From Deltaproteobacteria bacterium (GTDB taxonomy: Bacteria; Desulfobacterota; Desulfobaccia; Desulfobaccales; 0-14-0-80-60-11): a DNA stretch of 64,000 bases. Of the stretch, positions 51,216 to 60,266 are shown piece by piece. The stretch is taken from assembly GCA_030018495.1 (NCBI GenBank), contig JASEFS010000020.1, forward strand, positions 1 through 64,000, given 5' to 3'. The notes under the pieces are model-generated. The model saw nothing but the letters and a program-made list of their open reading frames with translations, had not been told where the DNA came from and did not search any database. Numbering within the stretch: position 1 is the stretch's first letter; each line of letters starts with the position of its first letter. Both the position numbers and the translations under genes were made by a program.

Positions 51216-52814
51216 TCACCAATCGGGCGGCCGCACCAAAGTCTTGCGCTCTGCGGGGGTCGGCAGAGCGGCAGCCGCCGGGGTCAGGAGCTTCCCCCAA
51301 TAGGTGCGTTTCGCCATTTCGGCCTTGGTGGCCTCGGGCACAAAATCCTGGCCTTCCCGGAGCTGCCAGCCGCCACCCAAAGCCCGGTAAACCCCCACCA
51401 GGTTTTGGGAAATGTCTCCCAGGGTGACGGCCAAATTGTCCTGCTCCGTGAGAAGCGACTGCTGCGCGGTCAGCACCGTGGTGAAATCCGTGATGCCTTC
51501 GCGGTATTGGACGACCGCCAAGTCGAGAGAGCGCTTGGCCGCGGCGGTGCTTTCGGCCAGGCGCGCCGCCCGTTCCTGGGATTTTAAAAAGGCGATGAGG
51601 AAGTCTTCCACTTCCTGTTGAGCTCTAAGCACGGTATTCTGGTAGGCGATAATCAGCTCCTGGAAGCGGGCGTCCTGGACCCGCACCAGGTTGGTGAGGC
51701 GTCCGTAATTCAAAATATTCCAGGTGAAGGAAGGGCCGATATTGCCGGTGCGGCTGCGCCACTGGAACATGTCATCCAGAGAAAATCTGCCCAGGTCCGC
51801 GGCCTGGAAGCCGAAGGCTCCGGTCAGGGAAAAGGCCGGGTAGAGATCCGCCTTGGCCACGCCGATTTGGGCGCACTGAGCCGCGGCCTGCCACTCGGCC
51901 AGCCGGATGTCCGGCCGGCGGCGCAGGAGGTCCGCGGGGATGCCCACCGCCACTTGGGGCGGGGGCGCGGGGATATCCCCGGCACCGCCCAGAAATTCGG
52001 CCAGGTTCTGGGGGGTCTTGCCCAACAAAATGCTCAGGCCGTTCTTGGCCTGCCGCAACTGGGTCTCCAGAGTGGGAATCGTCGCCAGGGTGCCGGCCAG
52101 CACGGTTTTGGCCTGCTCCACGTCCCGCTGGGAGGTGACGCCGCCCTCGAAACGGGCCTGGGCGATTTCCAGGCTCTCCTTCTGGATCTCCACATTTTGC
52201 CGGGCGATCTCAAGGCGCTTCTCCAGGGTGCGGATGAGCACATAAAAATTGGCCACATCCCCGGTGAGGCTGACCAGGGTGTTGTCATAATCCGCGACGG
52301 AAGCGAAGAAATTTGCGTCCGCGGCTTCGATGGCGCGGCGGAACCTGCCCCAAAAATCCAGCTCCCAGCTTGCGGCGACCCCCAGTTCCGACTGCCAGAA
52401 GCTGGATTCCCGGCCGGGGGCGGCTTGGGAGCCCCGCTGGCTCAGGCGTATTTTTTCCGCCGAGCCGAAGGCCTGCTGCACCTGAGGGTAGAGCTGCCCG
52501 GTGGCGATGCCCAGTTGGGCCCGGGCTTCCAACACTCTGACCCCGGCCAGGCGCAGGGCCAAGTTTTCCCGGTACGCGGTTTCCACCAGCTTGTTCAGCG
52601 CCGGGTCATTGAAGGCCCGCCACCAGTCGCGGTGCTCCTGGAAATCGCTGCTCACCCGCTGGTCAGCCGCTTCCGACCAGGTTTCGGAGACGTCGGCCGG
52701 CGGAGTGCTGAAATCCGGTCCCAGCTTGGCGCAGCCCGCAGCCGCCAGCAAAAAGCTCAACAGCATGATGCCCACGTTGCCAGGAAAGCCGGTAAATTTT
52801 GGGTGATCAGGCAT
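51216..52814 (-). CDS. RND efflux outer-membrane lipoprotein (NodT/OprM family)
   Basis: 532 residues from the ATG at 52814 with GGAGAAGA upstream; the longer frame from 52853 overlaps the preceding gene. Lipobox LAAAGC near residue 28, then two OEP repeats with typical helices (DWWRAFNDPALNKLVETAYRENLALRLAGVRVLEARAQLG, TLRRRPDI-like VGIPADLLRRRPDIRLAEWQAAA). Trimeric channel for the adaptor-permease complex. Overlaps the upstream gene by eight bases. Confidence 0.92.
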   Translation of the reverse strand: MPDHPKFTGFPGNVGIMLLSFLLAAAGCAKLGPDFSTPPADVSETWSEAADQRVSSDFQEHRDWWRAFNDPALNKLVETAYRENLALRLAGVRVLEARAQLGIATGQLYPQVQQAFGSAEKIRLSQRGSQAAPGRESSFWQSELGVAASWELDFWGRFRRAIEAADANFFASVADYDNTLVSLTGDVANFYVLIRTLEKRLEIARQNVEIQKESLEIAQARFEGGVTSQRDVEQAKTVLAGTLATIPTLETQLRQAKNGLSILLGKTPQNLAEFLGGAGDIPAPPPQVAVGIPADLLRRRPDIRLAEWQAAAQCAQIGVAKADLYPAFSLTGAFGFQAADLGRFSLDDMFQWRSRTGNIGPSFTWNILNYGRLTNLVRVQDARFQELIIAYQNTVLRAQQEVEDFLIAFLKSQERAARLAESTAAAKRSLDLAVVQYREGITDFTTVLTAQQSLLTEQDNLAVTLGDISQNLVGVYRALGGGWQLREGQDFVPEATKAEMAKRTYWGKLLTPAAAALPTPAERKTLVRPPDW

Positions 52815-53406
52815 TCTTCTCCGGAACCTTTTTAGTGGCGGCCAGACGTTCATCCAGCTCTTCTTTCAGGTCAATCATTCGGGCGGAGCCGTCGGCGGTA
52901 TATTGGGTAGCACTGATTTCCGTCAGGTTCTGGAGAGAATCGATCACTGCTGCAATTTCCCGGGAGGCCTGATGGATGTGCCGCAGGTGCTCTTCCTGTT
53001 TGGGATCCGGGGAGTGGCGCAGCATGTGGTCGCTGAAGCCGCCGATGATCAGGTTGGCATTGCGGATATAATGGGCCAGGGTGACCATCAGTTCCTTCAA
53101 GGTTTCCAGCGCCGCCAGACGACGGGCCGATTCGGTCCGCTCCGCAGTCAGGCGATCCCTTTGATTGAGCCAGGCGCCGAAGAAATGACCAATGAGCCCT
53201 CCCAAAATCGCATAGGTCAGCCCCATAAAAAAGCTGGTGGAATTCAGGGTCATTTCCAGCAGCCGATGCCAGAAAGAGATCTCGTGAAAGGCCAGCCGGA
53301 CTTTGGGAGCCAGGTTATAGACCAGCACGTTCAGGGGTTGAATAACAAAAAGGCCCCCTGCCGCGCCTGCCAGAATCAGCCGGATATGGCGGCGGTTGCC
53401 GGACAT
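52807..53406 (-). CDS. Membrane protein with HisKA-like dimerisation domain but no kinase domain
   Basis: 199 residues from the ATG at 53406 (AGGA upstream). Two membrane helices (about 10-30 and 55-80), then a helical region with a DHp-like motif ELMVTLAHYIRNANLIIGGFSDHML, where the His and Asn match the H-x-x-R-N pattern of histidine kinases, and a second helix ending LQNLTEISATQY. No HATPase region follows. It heads the RND operon, overlapping the channel gene. It could be phosphorylated by another kinase or simply dimerise; that is inference. Confidence 0.6.
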   Translation of the reverse strand: MSGNRRHIRLILAGAAGGLFVIQPLNVLVYNLAPKVRLAFHEISFWHRLLEMTLNSTSFFMGLTYAILGGLIGHFFGAWLNQRDRLTAERTESARRLAALETLKELMVTLAHYIRNANLIIGGFSDHMLRHSPDPKQEEHLRHIHQASREIAAVIDSLQNLTEISATQYTADGSARMIDLKEELDERLAATKKVPEKNA

Positions 53407-54191
53407 GTTAATTGTCCTGTTATTGGCAGGTGATAGCTCATATCCGCCGCCATAATCGTAAAGTAAACCGGTTACCAAGTAATCGCGCTGCGGCCCGGTT
53501 TACGCAAGTTGTTTCCAACGTTCCCTGTTGGGCTTGCATTACCAGGATATTATGGGAAATCGTCGGGGTATTCAAGGTGAATATGCTGAAGCAGGCTCCG
53601 CACCCGCTCAAACAGGCTGCACTTGGCCATCGTCCCGGTCCTACCCGCCTTGCCGTTTTTTCCTGCCGAAAATGTCTCTAGCAATGCCTTTGTAAAAAAG
53701 CTGAAACATTATGTTAACAATTTGTCCGCCTGGTCCCATTCCGCAGGAGGCGCCTCAGAAACATCGCTAATCAACGACACGATCGGCTTTGGTCGCTTAA
53801 CCAAGGGGAGTTTGCGGCCTTTAAGATTTTTCGAGGAATTCGCCTCTGATTCAAATTTGCTTACCTTGTGTATCGCTGAATTAACATTGTGTTTACTGAA
53901 GTGAACGCAAATTCCTGCGGGCAATTGTTACATTTGCATTAACATCTGAATTATACTGACTTTTTTGGATTGGCACAGGATTTGGATAATATATAGGCGT
54001 CCACAATCTCTCTTGCTGTAAAGACAACTCAGTTTTTGCCCACCATCCTTGTTGACCAGGAAGAACAAACTGGTTTGCTTTTCCTGGAAGACAGCCAAGA
54101 CCAAGCAAAAGCGCAATTTTATTCTTTTATAACATCATTTTAAGTTAAGGAACTTTTCTTAACTCGCAAATCATCGTCAAGGAGGACGACC
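53407..54191. other. Gene-poor stretch between the RND operon and the Tad-like unit
   Basis: 785 bases with no convincing gene. A 71-codon minus-strand frame (53709-53924) exists but lacks a good start. Promoters for both divergent units are presumably here; the right half is AT-rich. Confidence 0.35.
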
Positions 54192-54311
54192 ATGAATTGG
54201 TTGCTTTATAGCTCAATAATTCTATCCGTTGCTTTTTATCTCGTCAGGTTCAACCGGATCTCCGGAGAAAAGAAAAAACGGCAAGTTATCTTAGCCCGGA
54301 TAACTGACTAA
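54192..54311 (+). CDS. Small membrane protein (39 aa) heading the Tad-like unit
   Basis: ATG at 54192 after a strong AAGGAGGACGACC ribosome-binding region; ends TAA at 54309-54311. Protein MNWLLYSSIILSVAFYLVRF followed by a basic tail (EKKKRQ). One membrane helix. The same AAGGAGGACGAC leader precedes the 68-aa ORF at 55576, which supports real translation. No family recognised. Confidence 0.5.
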   Translation: MNWLLYSSIILSVAFYLVRFNRISGEKKKRQVILARITD

Positions 54312-54326
54312 GGGAGGAAAGTCGAG

Positions 54327-55502
54327 ATGAACATGACGACGAAAATCTTAAGCAACTTCATCATAAAAGACCGGCGGGGCAGCGTCACGGTTGCCAGTGC
54401 CGTCATGATGGTCCTTTTGCTTACAGTCGCGGGTCTGGTCATTGATCTGGGGCGGCTTTATGTGATCAAGGTAGAGCTGCAAAATGCCGCGGATGCCGGG
54501 GCCCTGGCGGGCGCCAATGCCTTGTTCAACACGGACTTCCAGGCAAAATCTTCACCTATCCGCAGGCCTTATGATCCGCCCATTGTGCCGGCTTCGTTCA
54601 GGCCCCCCTTATTTTCCGATGCTTTTCCGGCGTTCAGCCTCAGAGGCCCGGTCCCGTGGCAGTATTGCGCCACTATTGAAGAACCCCACGAAGCCGTCAC
54701 TTATTGCGATATGGCTCGCGCCGCGGCCCGGGCCACGGTTATGGCCAACCGGGCCGGAGGAGAGCCGTTGACCTTACCCGATGACGACGTGCAGTTGGGT
54801 AACTATGCCATGAACCAGGAACTGGGCCGATGGACCTTTGTTCCGGGGACCTGCTCCAACGAAACCAACGCGGTGAGAGTTATCACTCGCAAAACCATGG
54901 CAGTGAACGGGCCGGTTTACCTGATATTCGGCCAGTTGCTGGGCAGGTCGTATGTGGAACTCTCGGCCGAGTCCGTCGCCATGCTGGGGTGGGTCAAAGG
55001 CATCGGCGCCGGCCGGGGCACCTTCCCCCTGGCCTTGGGGGATAAATATATGCCTGAGCCGGGGCAGAGCCTGGAGGTGACCTTCAACCCCAATACCACC
55101 GATACCGGAGGCTGGCACACATTTTTCGACGGTTCCGCCAGCGCCGTTGACCTGAAAAACCTGGTGAACGGCACCAAGCCTTCACCGGAAATCAAATGCG
55201 GCGACGTGATCAATCTCACCAACGGCGTGGATACGTCGGTGATACAGGAGATGTTTAATGAGTTTTACAACCGGAAGAACCAGGATTGGACCATCATCCT
55301 GCCGGTCATTTCTTCGGCCGAAAATTATGTCCAGCAACGCCAGGTCATCGGTTTCTGCGCGTTCACCGTTACACAGGTAAAAGGCGCGCCTGATAAAACC
55401 GTGACAGGCATTGCGGTGGGCGGCTATGTATTGCCTCATTCCAAGGGCGGTGTGCCGCAGACAGGGTTGCGGGCCAGCCTGCCCCGACTGGCCAGGTCTT
55501 AA
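54327..55502 (+). CDS. TadG-like pilus-assembly/secreted protein
   Basis: 391 residues. An N-terminal TadE/TadG-like segment (RRGSVTVASAVMMVLLLTVAGLVIDLGRLY) is followed by the classic DxGALAGANALF motif (ADAGALAGANAL). The long remainder, to the C-terminus, is a secreted domain resembling the DUF2134/vWA-lacking TadG group. Anchored in the inner membrane, with most of the protein outside. ATG with GGAGGAAA upstream. Part of a compact unit with CpaF. Confidence 0.75.
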   Translation: MNMTTKILSNFIIKDRRGSVTVASAVMMVLLLTVAGLVIDLGRLYVIKVELQNAADAGALAGANALFNTDFQAKSSPIRRPYDPPIVPASFRPPLFSDAFPAFSLRGPVPWQYCATIEEPHEAVTYCDMARAAARATVMANRAGGEPLTLPDDDVQLGNYAMNQELGRWTFVPGTCSNETNAVRVITRKTMAVNGPVYLIFGQLLGRSYVELSAESVAMLGWVKGIGAGRGTFPLALGDKYMPEPGQSLEVTFNPNTTDTGGWHTFFDGSASAVDLKNLVNGTKPSPEIKCGDVINLTNGVDTSVIQEMFNEFYNRKNQDWTIILPVISSAENYVQQRQVIGFCAFTVTQVKGAPDKTVTGIAVGGYVLPHSKGGVPQTGLRASLPRLARS

Positions 55503-55575
55503 CGGCAGGTGCGATGAGAAGGTTTTAACCAGCATCTTAACTGCTCTGATTCGACGCTGAAAGGAGGACGACATC

Positions 55576-55782
55576 ATGTGGTGGAAAAATACCGAAAGAG
55601 GTTTGCCGGTCCAAATAGAGCTTGACCTCAAAGAGATCGTCTACTTCCGGCTGGCTCTGTTTGCAAGCTTTCAGGATATGCGGGCCGCCCGGCAGCCGGC
55701 CGCTTGCGGCCACCAGATTTCACGTCCGCAAGTCCCGGTGTATCCGGGGAGATTCTCTTTTGCCGGGGCTAACGCGAAGTAA
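55576..55782 (+). CDS. Hypothetical 68-aa protein between TadG-like and CpaF genes
   Basis: ATG at 55576 has AAGGAGGACGACATC upstream, the same leader type as the 39-aa gene. Protein MWWKNTERGLPVQIELDLKE then a short hydrophobic stretch (VYFRLALFASF) and a Pro/Gln-rich tail. No recognisable domain. Spacing within the unit favours a real gene. Confidence 0.45.
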   Translation: MWWKNTERGLPVQIELDLKEIVYFRLALFASFQDMRAARQPAACGHQISRPQVPVYPGRFSFAGANAK

Positions 55783-55833
55783 CGCGATTGCTGTTCCCAA
55801 AACAAGGAGATCACAGATTAAGGGGTAAGAAAA

Positions 55834-57213
55834 ATGTGGCAGATAGGAAAGACTGAAACACAGCCGGTTGACCACCAGGGCGGGCTCATTGAAATGCTCG
55901 CAGAGGCATATCCTTCAAATAACGGCAAGCGGGCCGCCCGCCTGAATGAAATCAAGCAGTCGGTGCATCAGCGCCTGATGGAACGGCTGGACATGTCCAA
56001 ACTTGAGGGCTTGCAGGACAGCCTGGTAGCCGAGGAAATCCGCCGCGTCCTGCGCTACCTTTTCCAGGAGACGGGTGAACCTTTGAGCCCGGACGAAAAG
56101 GAAGCCATGGCCGAAGAGTTGGAATTCGAGATCCTGGGGCTGGGCCCTTTAGAGCCTTTGCTGAAGGACCCCACGGTTTCCGATATCCTGGTGAACCGCT
56201 TTGACCAAGTCTACATCGAGCGCTGCGGGAAATTGGAAAAAACCGATATCCGCTTCTGGGACAACAAGCATCTTCTGCGTATCATCAATAAGATCACCAG
56301 CAATATCGGGCGGCGCATTGATGAAGGCAACCCGCTGGTGGACGCCCGTTTGCCGGACGGCTCCCGGGTTAACGCGGTTATCCCTCCCCTTACCCTGGAC
56401 GGTCCCAGCCTCTCCATCCGGCGCTTTGCGGTGCAGCGCCCCACCCTGGACGACCTGATTGCCAAAGGGTCGCTCTCCCCCGAAATCGGCGAGGTGCTCA
56501 AGGCCATAGCCGTGGCCAAGCTGAACATCATCGTTTCCGGCGGCACCGGCAGCGGCAAGACCACCATGCTAAATGTGCTCTCCAGTTTCATTCCGAACGG
56601 TGAACGCATAATTACCATCGAAGATTCGGCGGAGCTCCAGCTCCAGCAGGAGCATGTGGTGCGCATGGAGACCCGCACCCCGAACCTGGAGGGCAAGGGG
56701 GAAATCACGCAGCGGGACCTGGTGAAAAACAGTTTGCGGATGCGCCCGGACCGCATTATTTTGGGTGAAGTCCGGGGCCCGGAAGTCATAGACATGTTCC
56801 AGGCCATGAACACCGGTCATGAAGGCTCCATGACCACCATCCATGCCAATTCGGCCCGGGATGCCCTGATGCGCCTGGAAACCATGATCCAGCTCTCGGG
56901 GGTGAAAATCGAAGAGAAAGCCATGCGCCAAATGATCAGCTCTTCTATTAACATCATCATTCAGTTGGCCCGACTCAGCGACGGCTCCCGGCGCATGATT
57001 TCTTTGTCAGAAGTGACCGGCATGGAGAGCGGCATCATTACCATGCAGGACATTTTTGTTTTCAACCGCCAGGGCATGGAGGGAGATGACCGGATAATGG
57101 GCCGCTATGAGGCCACCGGCGTCCGCCCCCGTTTTGCGGAACGCTGCAAGATATTCGGCGTGCCTTTGCCCAACGACATCTTCGAGCCCCGATTTGCTTC
57201 AGGATGGCGATAA
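55834..57213 (+). CDS. cpaF: CpaF/TadA-family secretion ATPase
   Basis: 459 residues. N-terminal domain (about 1-110), then the ATPase core: [14 protein letters not shown], Walker [10 protein letters not shown] (236-244), an Asp box segment ([15 protein letters not shown]-like: [14 protein letters not shown]) and the [17 protein letters not shown] segment. It powers assembly of Flp/Tad pili or a related export process. The usual partners TadB, TadC and prepilin are not in the window. ATG at 55834, ribosome binding site modest. Confidence 0.88.
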   Translation: MWQIGKTETQPVDHQGGLIEMLAEAYPSNNGKRAARLNEIKQSVHQRLMERLDMSKLEGLQDSLVAEEIRRVLRYLFQETGEPLSPDEKEAMAEELEFEILGLGPLEPLLKDPTVSDILVNRFDQVYIERCGKLEKTDIRFWDNKHLLRIINKITSNIGRRIDEGNPLVDARLPDGSRVNAVIPPLTLDGPSLSIRRFAVQRPTLDDLIAKGSLSPEIGEVLKAIAVAKLNIIVSGGTGSGKTTMLNVLSSFIPNGERIITIEDSAELQLQQEHVVRMETRTPNLEGKGEITQRDLVKNSLRMRPDRIILGEVRGPEVIDMFQAMNTGHEGSMTTIHANSARDALMRLETMIQLSGVKIEEKAMRQMISSSINIIIQLARLSDGSRRMISLSEVTGMESGIITMQDIFVFNRQGMEGDDRIMGRYEATGVRPRFAERCKIFGVPLPNDIFEPRFASGWR

Positions 57214-57274
57214 GGCTTTCTCCTTAAGTTGGAAAATTGAGGAGAAAAACTGGTAACAAGGAAAATTTTGTGAC

Positions 57275-57922
57275 ATGCGAGTTGACCCTAAAAAACCGGC
57301 TGTGACAGAATATCCCGAAATCGACCTGAGCACCGTTCTCCGAGAGGAGATGTCCCGCCGCGGCATGCGTTATGCCCGGGAGGTGGCCGAACTTTTGGGC
57401 ATCACCCGGGCTTACGCTTCTCAGCTTCTCAACGGCCGCCGGGTGGGATACCGCAAAGTGGGGGAATTTGCCGGCAAGCTGGGGATTTCTTTGGGAAAAT
57501 TTGCCAGGGAGAGTTTCCTGGTGCCCATCATCGGTGAGCTGGTCTGGGGGGAAACCGGCATCATGTTGAGAAATTCGCAGGAAGCAGTGCTCACCGGCAT
57601 CGACCTGTATGAATTACCGGGCATCTCATATGACCATATCGCGGACCTATACGCCATGCAGGTCCGTAATGACCAGCTGCTGCCCTTTTTCAAGGCCGGG
57701 GACCTGCTGGTGGCTTACAGAAACAGCGTTGACCTGGTGAGCCACGGCGACAAGGTGATTTTCCAGGAAAATCAGGAAGATTTCCCCCGACTGAATTATG
57801 TGGAAATTATCGGTTCCCAGGTAATCCTCAAATCTTTCAATCCCGCCATTCCCTCCATCATCCTGGCCAACCGCCACGCCGCGTTCCGTCTGGACAAAAT
57901 CAAATACGTGATCTCCCGTTAA
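57275..57922 (+). CDS. HTH regulator with S24-like domain (paralogue of 8078)
   Basis: 215 residues, matching the 214 of the regulator at 8078. HTH: YAREVAELLGITRAYASQLLNGRRVGYRKVGEF. The S24 fold region is VRNDQLLPFFKAGDLLVAYRNS: the Ser of the cleavage dyad is replaced (QL where SM is expected), so autocleavage is not expected. It follows cpaF by 61 bases on the same strand and may control the Tad-like unit. A strong terminator at 57989-58021 ends the unit. Confidence 0.75.
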   Translation: MRVDPKKPAVTEYPEIDLSTVLREEMSRRGMRYAREVAELLGITRAYASQLLNGRRVGYRKVGEFAGKLGISLGKFARESFLVPIIGELVWGETGIMLRNSQEAVLTGIDLYELPGISYDHIADLYAMQVRNDQLLPFFKAGDLLVAYRNSVDLVSHGDKVIFQENQEDFPRLNYVEIIGSQVILKSFNPAIPSIILANRHAAFRLDKIKYVISR

Positions 57923-57988
57923 CATTCCTTGCCGGTGTTTCCTTATCGACTCAGACATTCGCGGGAAAAGAAGGGCGAAAGGTTTAAG

Positions 57989-58021
57989 TCTGCCGGGCCG
58001 GCGCGGCCGGCAGATTTTTTT
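57989..58021 (+). terminator. Terminator after the Tad-like unit
   Basis: TCTGCCGG and CCGGCAGA form the outer stem with a GGCC/GGCC interior, followed by T residues 58015-58021. It lies 67 bases after the S24-like regulator. Confidence 0.85.
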
Positions 58022-58275
58022 CGACAGGCGGCGGGCGGGCCGGTATCTCGTTAATCAGATATGCAGATTAAACGAATTTTCACGCCCACCCAGCCAGGAG
58101 GAAGTGTCATCAGCGAGGCAAGCAGCCAAAGATGAACCTTTGCCACACCCCGGGCGCCGGTGTTTGCAGCCCACAGGCGCCCCGGCCTCTGATTGCGGTA
58201 ATAATTTTCTGGGCCGCGGCACCCGACTTATGTGGGATGGCGGCCTGCTCTTGGCATCACCCTCGAAACGCGGTT

Positions 58276-58449
58276 CTAAACCCTTCGCCGGCCTGTAGTA
58301 AACCCGAATATCAAAGAAATGATAAAAAGGACGATGAAGATAAAGAACAAGACCTTGGCAATGGACGCCGCGCCGGAAGCGATTCCGCCAAACCCAAAAA
58401 AAGCTGCGATAACAGCTATAATGAAGAATACTGCAGCCCAATAAAGCAT
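58276..58449 (-). CDS. DUF1328-family small membrane protein (YtjA-like)
   Basis: 57 residues: [22 protein letters not shown], then [20 protein letters not shown], closing [12 protein letters not shown]; two membrane helices in the exact DUF1328 layout. ATG at 58449 with AGGAGAT upstream; stop TAG at 58276-58278. Members are small stress-associated membrane proteins. Part of a small-protein island on the minus strand. Confidence 0.85.
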   Translation of the reverse strand: MLYWAAVFFIIAVIAAFFGFGGIASGAASIAKVLFFIFIVLFIISLIFGFTTGRRRV

Positions 58450-58527
58450 TTTTTATCTCCTCTTATTAAAAAGGTTTTAAGTTGATGGACCGGAGGATGT
58501 TACCTGATCGCCCAGGCAAGTGACGGG

Positions 58528-59013
58528 TTAACCTTTTAAAGCAGCTTTGCCTTCTTCGTACCTTTTCTGAAGCCTGTCAAAGGCCTTGTCGATTTCAGCT
58601 TTCAAATTCTCCCAGGTCTCAGCTGAAGCCTCTCTAAGCTGCCCGAGCTTTTGTTTCGTATTTTCGATTAATTTATCCGAGTTTTTTAAAGCCTTATTTA
58701 TCCTCGCTCTGGTTCTGGCCGAGGCGGAAGCCGCCCGGTCTTTTAACTCTCCCATCTTCTTATCTAAATCAGCAAGTCTCTCTTCCGCCTCTTTTTGATA
58801 CTTCTCTTTCAGACTTAATTCTCCCTTTTGTGCCTCCGGAACCCTTCGTCCCTCCGGAACCTGTTGCTCTTGTAACTGCTCCGCCTGAGGTCGCGGTTGA
58901 GCCGAATATTGTTGCTGAGAACCCGGCCGTTTCTCTGCCGGCTCTTCTCTCGTTCCGCACCCTAGAAAAACCAGCAATAAAACCAACCCGCTTATGCCGA
59001 TAAGCTTTTCCAT
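58528..59013 (-). CDS. Coiled-coil lipoprotein
   Basis: 161 residues from the ATG at 59013. Lipobox FLGC (residues 16-19) follows MEKLIGISGLVLLLV. After a Gln/Pro/Arg-rich linker (about 25-65), a long coiled coil (about 68-160) of Lys/Glu/Ala repeats ends the protein. Probably a periplasmic-facing lipoprotein spacer similar in spirit to Lpp-type or YtjA-neighbour lipoproteins; the specific family is not recognised. Confidence 0.7.
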   Translation of the reverse strand: MEKLIGISGLVLLLVFLGCGTREEPAEKRPGSQQQYSAQPRPQAEQLQEQQVPEGRRVPEAQKGELSLKEKYQKEAEERLADLDKKMGELKDRAASASARTRARINKALKNSDKLIENTKQKLGQLREASAETWENLKAEIDKAFDRLQKRYEEGKAALKG

Positions 59014-59136
59014 GATGGTATGGTTTCCCTCCACATTGCTCAGCCGCCTAAATTCCCGGCACATGCTGCCGCGCCGGCGCATCATTATTCTGAAAATCAG
59101 CTTCTTGCCAGCTTCCCGCCGCTGAGCGGCCTCCGC

Positions 59137-59292
59137 TCAAATGCGGCCCATAAGCAAAAGGATAATAATTATCAAGAGAATTATGCCGATGCCGCCGCTG
59201 GGGTAATACCCCCAACCCGAGCTGTAGGGCCAGGTCGGCAAGGCTCCGATGAGCAGGAGGATAAGTAGGATGATGAGTATAGTCCCAAGCAT
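59137..59292 (-). CDS. DUF3309-family small membrane protein
   Basis: 51 residues: MLGTILIILLILLLIGALPTW then PYSSGWGYYPSGG and a second helix GIILLIIIILLLMGRI. The YxxxWGYxPSGG centre is the DUF3309 signature. ATG at 59292, stop TGA at 59137-59139. Two membrane helices, function unknown; stress-linked in several genomes (family knowledge). Confidence 0.85.
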   Translation of the reverse strand: MLGTILIILLILLLIGALPTWPYSSGWGYYPSGGIGIILLIIIILLLMGRI

Positions 59293-59418
59293 GGTGGTTT
59301 CTCCTTTACAAATAGATTGCGCCCCGCCTTCGGCATCTCCATTCAGAACGGGGTTTTCCGTAAAACTTGCCCCTGCTCACTCCTTTTGTGGCTCGAAGCA
59401 TGGCGGTTTCGGCTATTA

Positions 59419-59487
59419 TCAAATGCGCTTCATACATAAGAGGATTAGCAACACGGCCAAAATGATGAGGCTGACAGCGCCAAGCAT
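59419..59487 (-). pseudogene. Mini-copy resembling a DUF3309 gene with its middle deleted
   Basis: 22 codons starting MLGAVSLIILAVLLILL and ending CMKRI: its start and end match those of the neighbouring DUF3309 protein, but the central WGYYPSGG part is gone. It may be a decayed tandem duplicate or a genuine micro-protein. Confidence 0.4.
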
Positions 59488-59787
59488 CCTTTCTTGCCCT
59501 TTGCATCTGCGCGGCGCTCCATGGGAGCGGCTGCCGCATTCGAAACCCTTGTCCCAAGGCTTTATGGCCAGAGAAGCTTATCGGTTTCCATCCCCTTTAC
59601 ATTCACCGGAAAGAAAAATTGTTTTGTCCTGCCCGCCGTTAGGAGACAGGGCGGGCAACTCAGGCATGAGCGCCTTTGTTAACTACATAATCTGATCCGG
59701 GCGCCGGTCAATAGGAGGAGAAATGATTTCCATGCCCGGCTGCTCTCTTTGGGGCGCCTTCTCCGGGAAAGTTCCCTCCGGCGTGAG

Positions 59788-59988
59788 TCATTCGCTTGGC
59801 CGAACGAAAGGCTCCTCCGGCCGGGTGACGGGTTCTTCTTGCCGGGGGATATTTTTTTTCGTCCGGGTTAAGCCCAAAATGCCGATGGCAATTAAATAGA
59901 CTGCCACAATGTAATTGAGCAAACGCGGGAATAAGAGAATCAGAATGCCTGCCACCAGGGCAATGACCGGCTGGGATTTCAAGTTCAT
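59788..59988 (-). CDS. DUF3096-family small membrane protein
   Basis: 66 residues. The N-terminal two-helix core is IALVAGILILLFPRLLNYIVAVYLIAIGILGL, the DUF3096 pattern (LLFPRLLNYIVA), followed by a charged RxEEPxxRPEEP tail with two repeats. ATG at 59988 with GGAGGACGAC upstream. The gap 59293-59787 holds only the mini-copy and a GC hairpin near 59630-59660. Confidence 0.85.
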   Translation of the reverse strand: MNLKSQPVIALVAGILILLFPRLLNYIVAVYLIAIGILGLTRTKKNIPRQEEPVTRPEEPFVRPSE

Positions 59989-60266
59989 TTGTCGTCCTCC
60001 GACAGGATTAACCCAACTGTTCTGAATAGGCTAAAAATCAGGTAAGCGGGCCGGGTTGCTTGTCAAGTGGGAGGCCTTGAAACTGCCAGGGAAGATTAAG
60101 TATTCCCGGGGCCCGGACCGGAAGAGCCTGCCCCTCCTGCCGGCCGGGTTTAAAAGCAGGCAGGAATCAAGTATAAACAGAAATATTACACTCCTGAAAT
60201 TAATCCGGGGGGTCGGCGTTCGGCCTTTCACTTCCTTGACGCAATTGCTGTAAAGAAGGCAACAAA

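Noticed and set aside
53709-53924. 71-codon minus-strand frame with an antitoxin-like KRPKPIVSLISD segment
   Set aside because: TTG start without a ribosome binding site, no partner toxin, and N-terminal codons read like noise.
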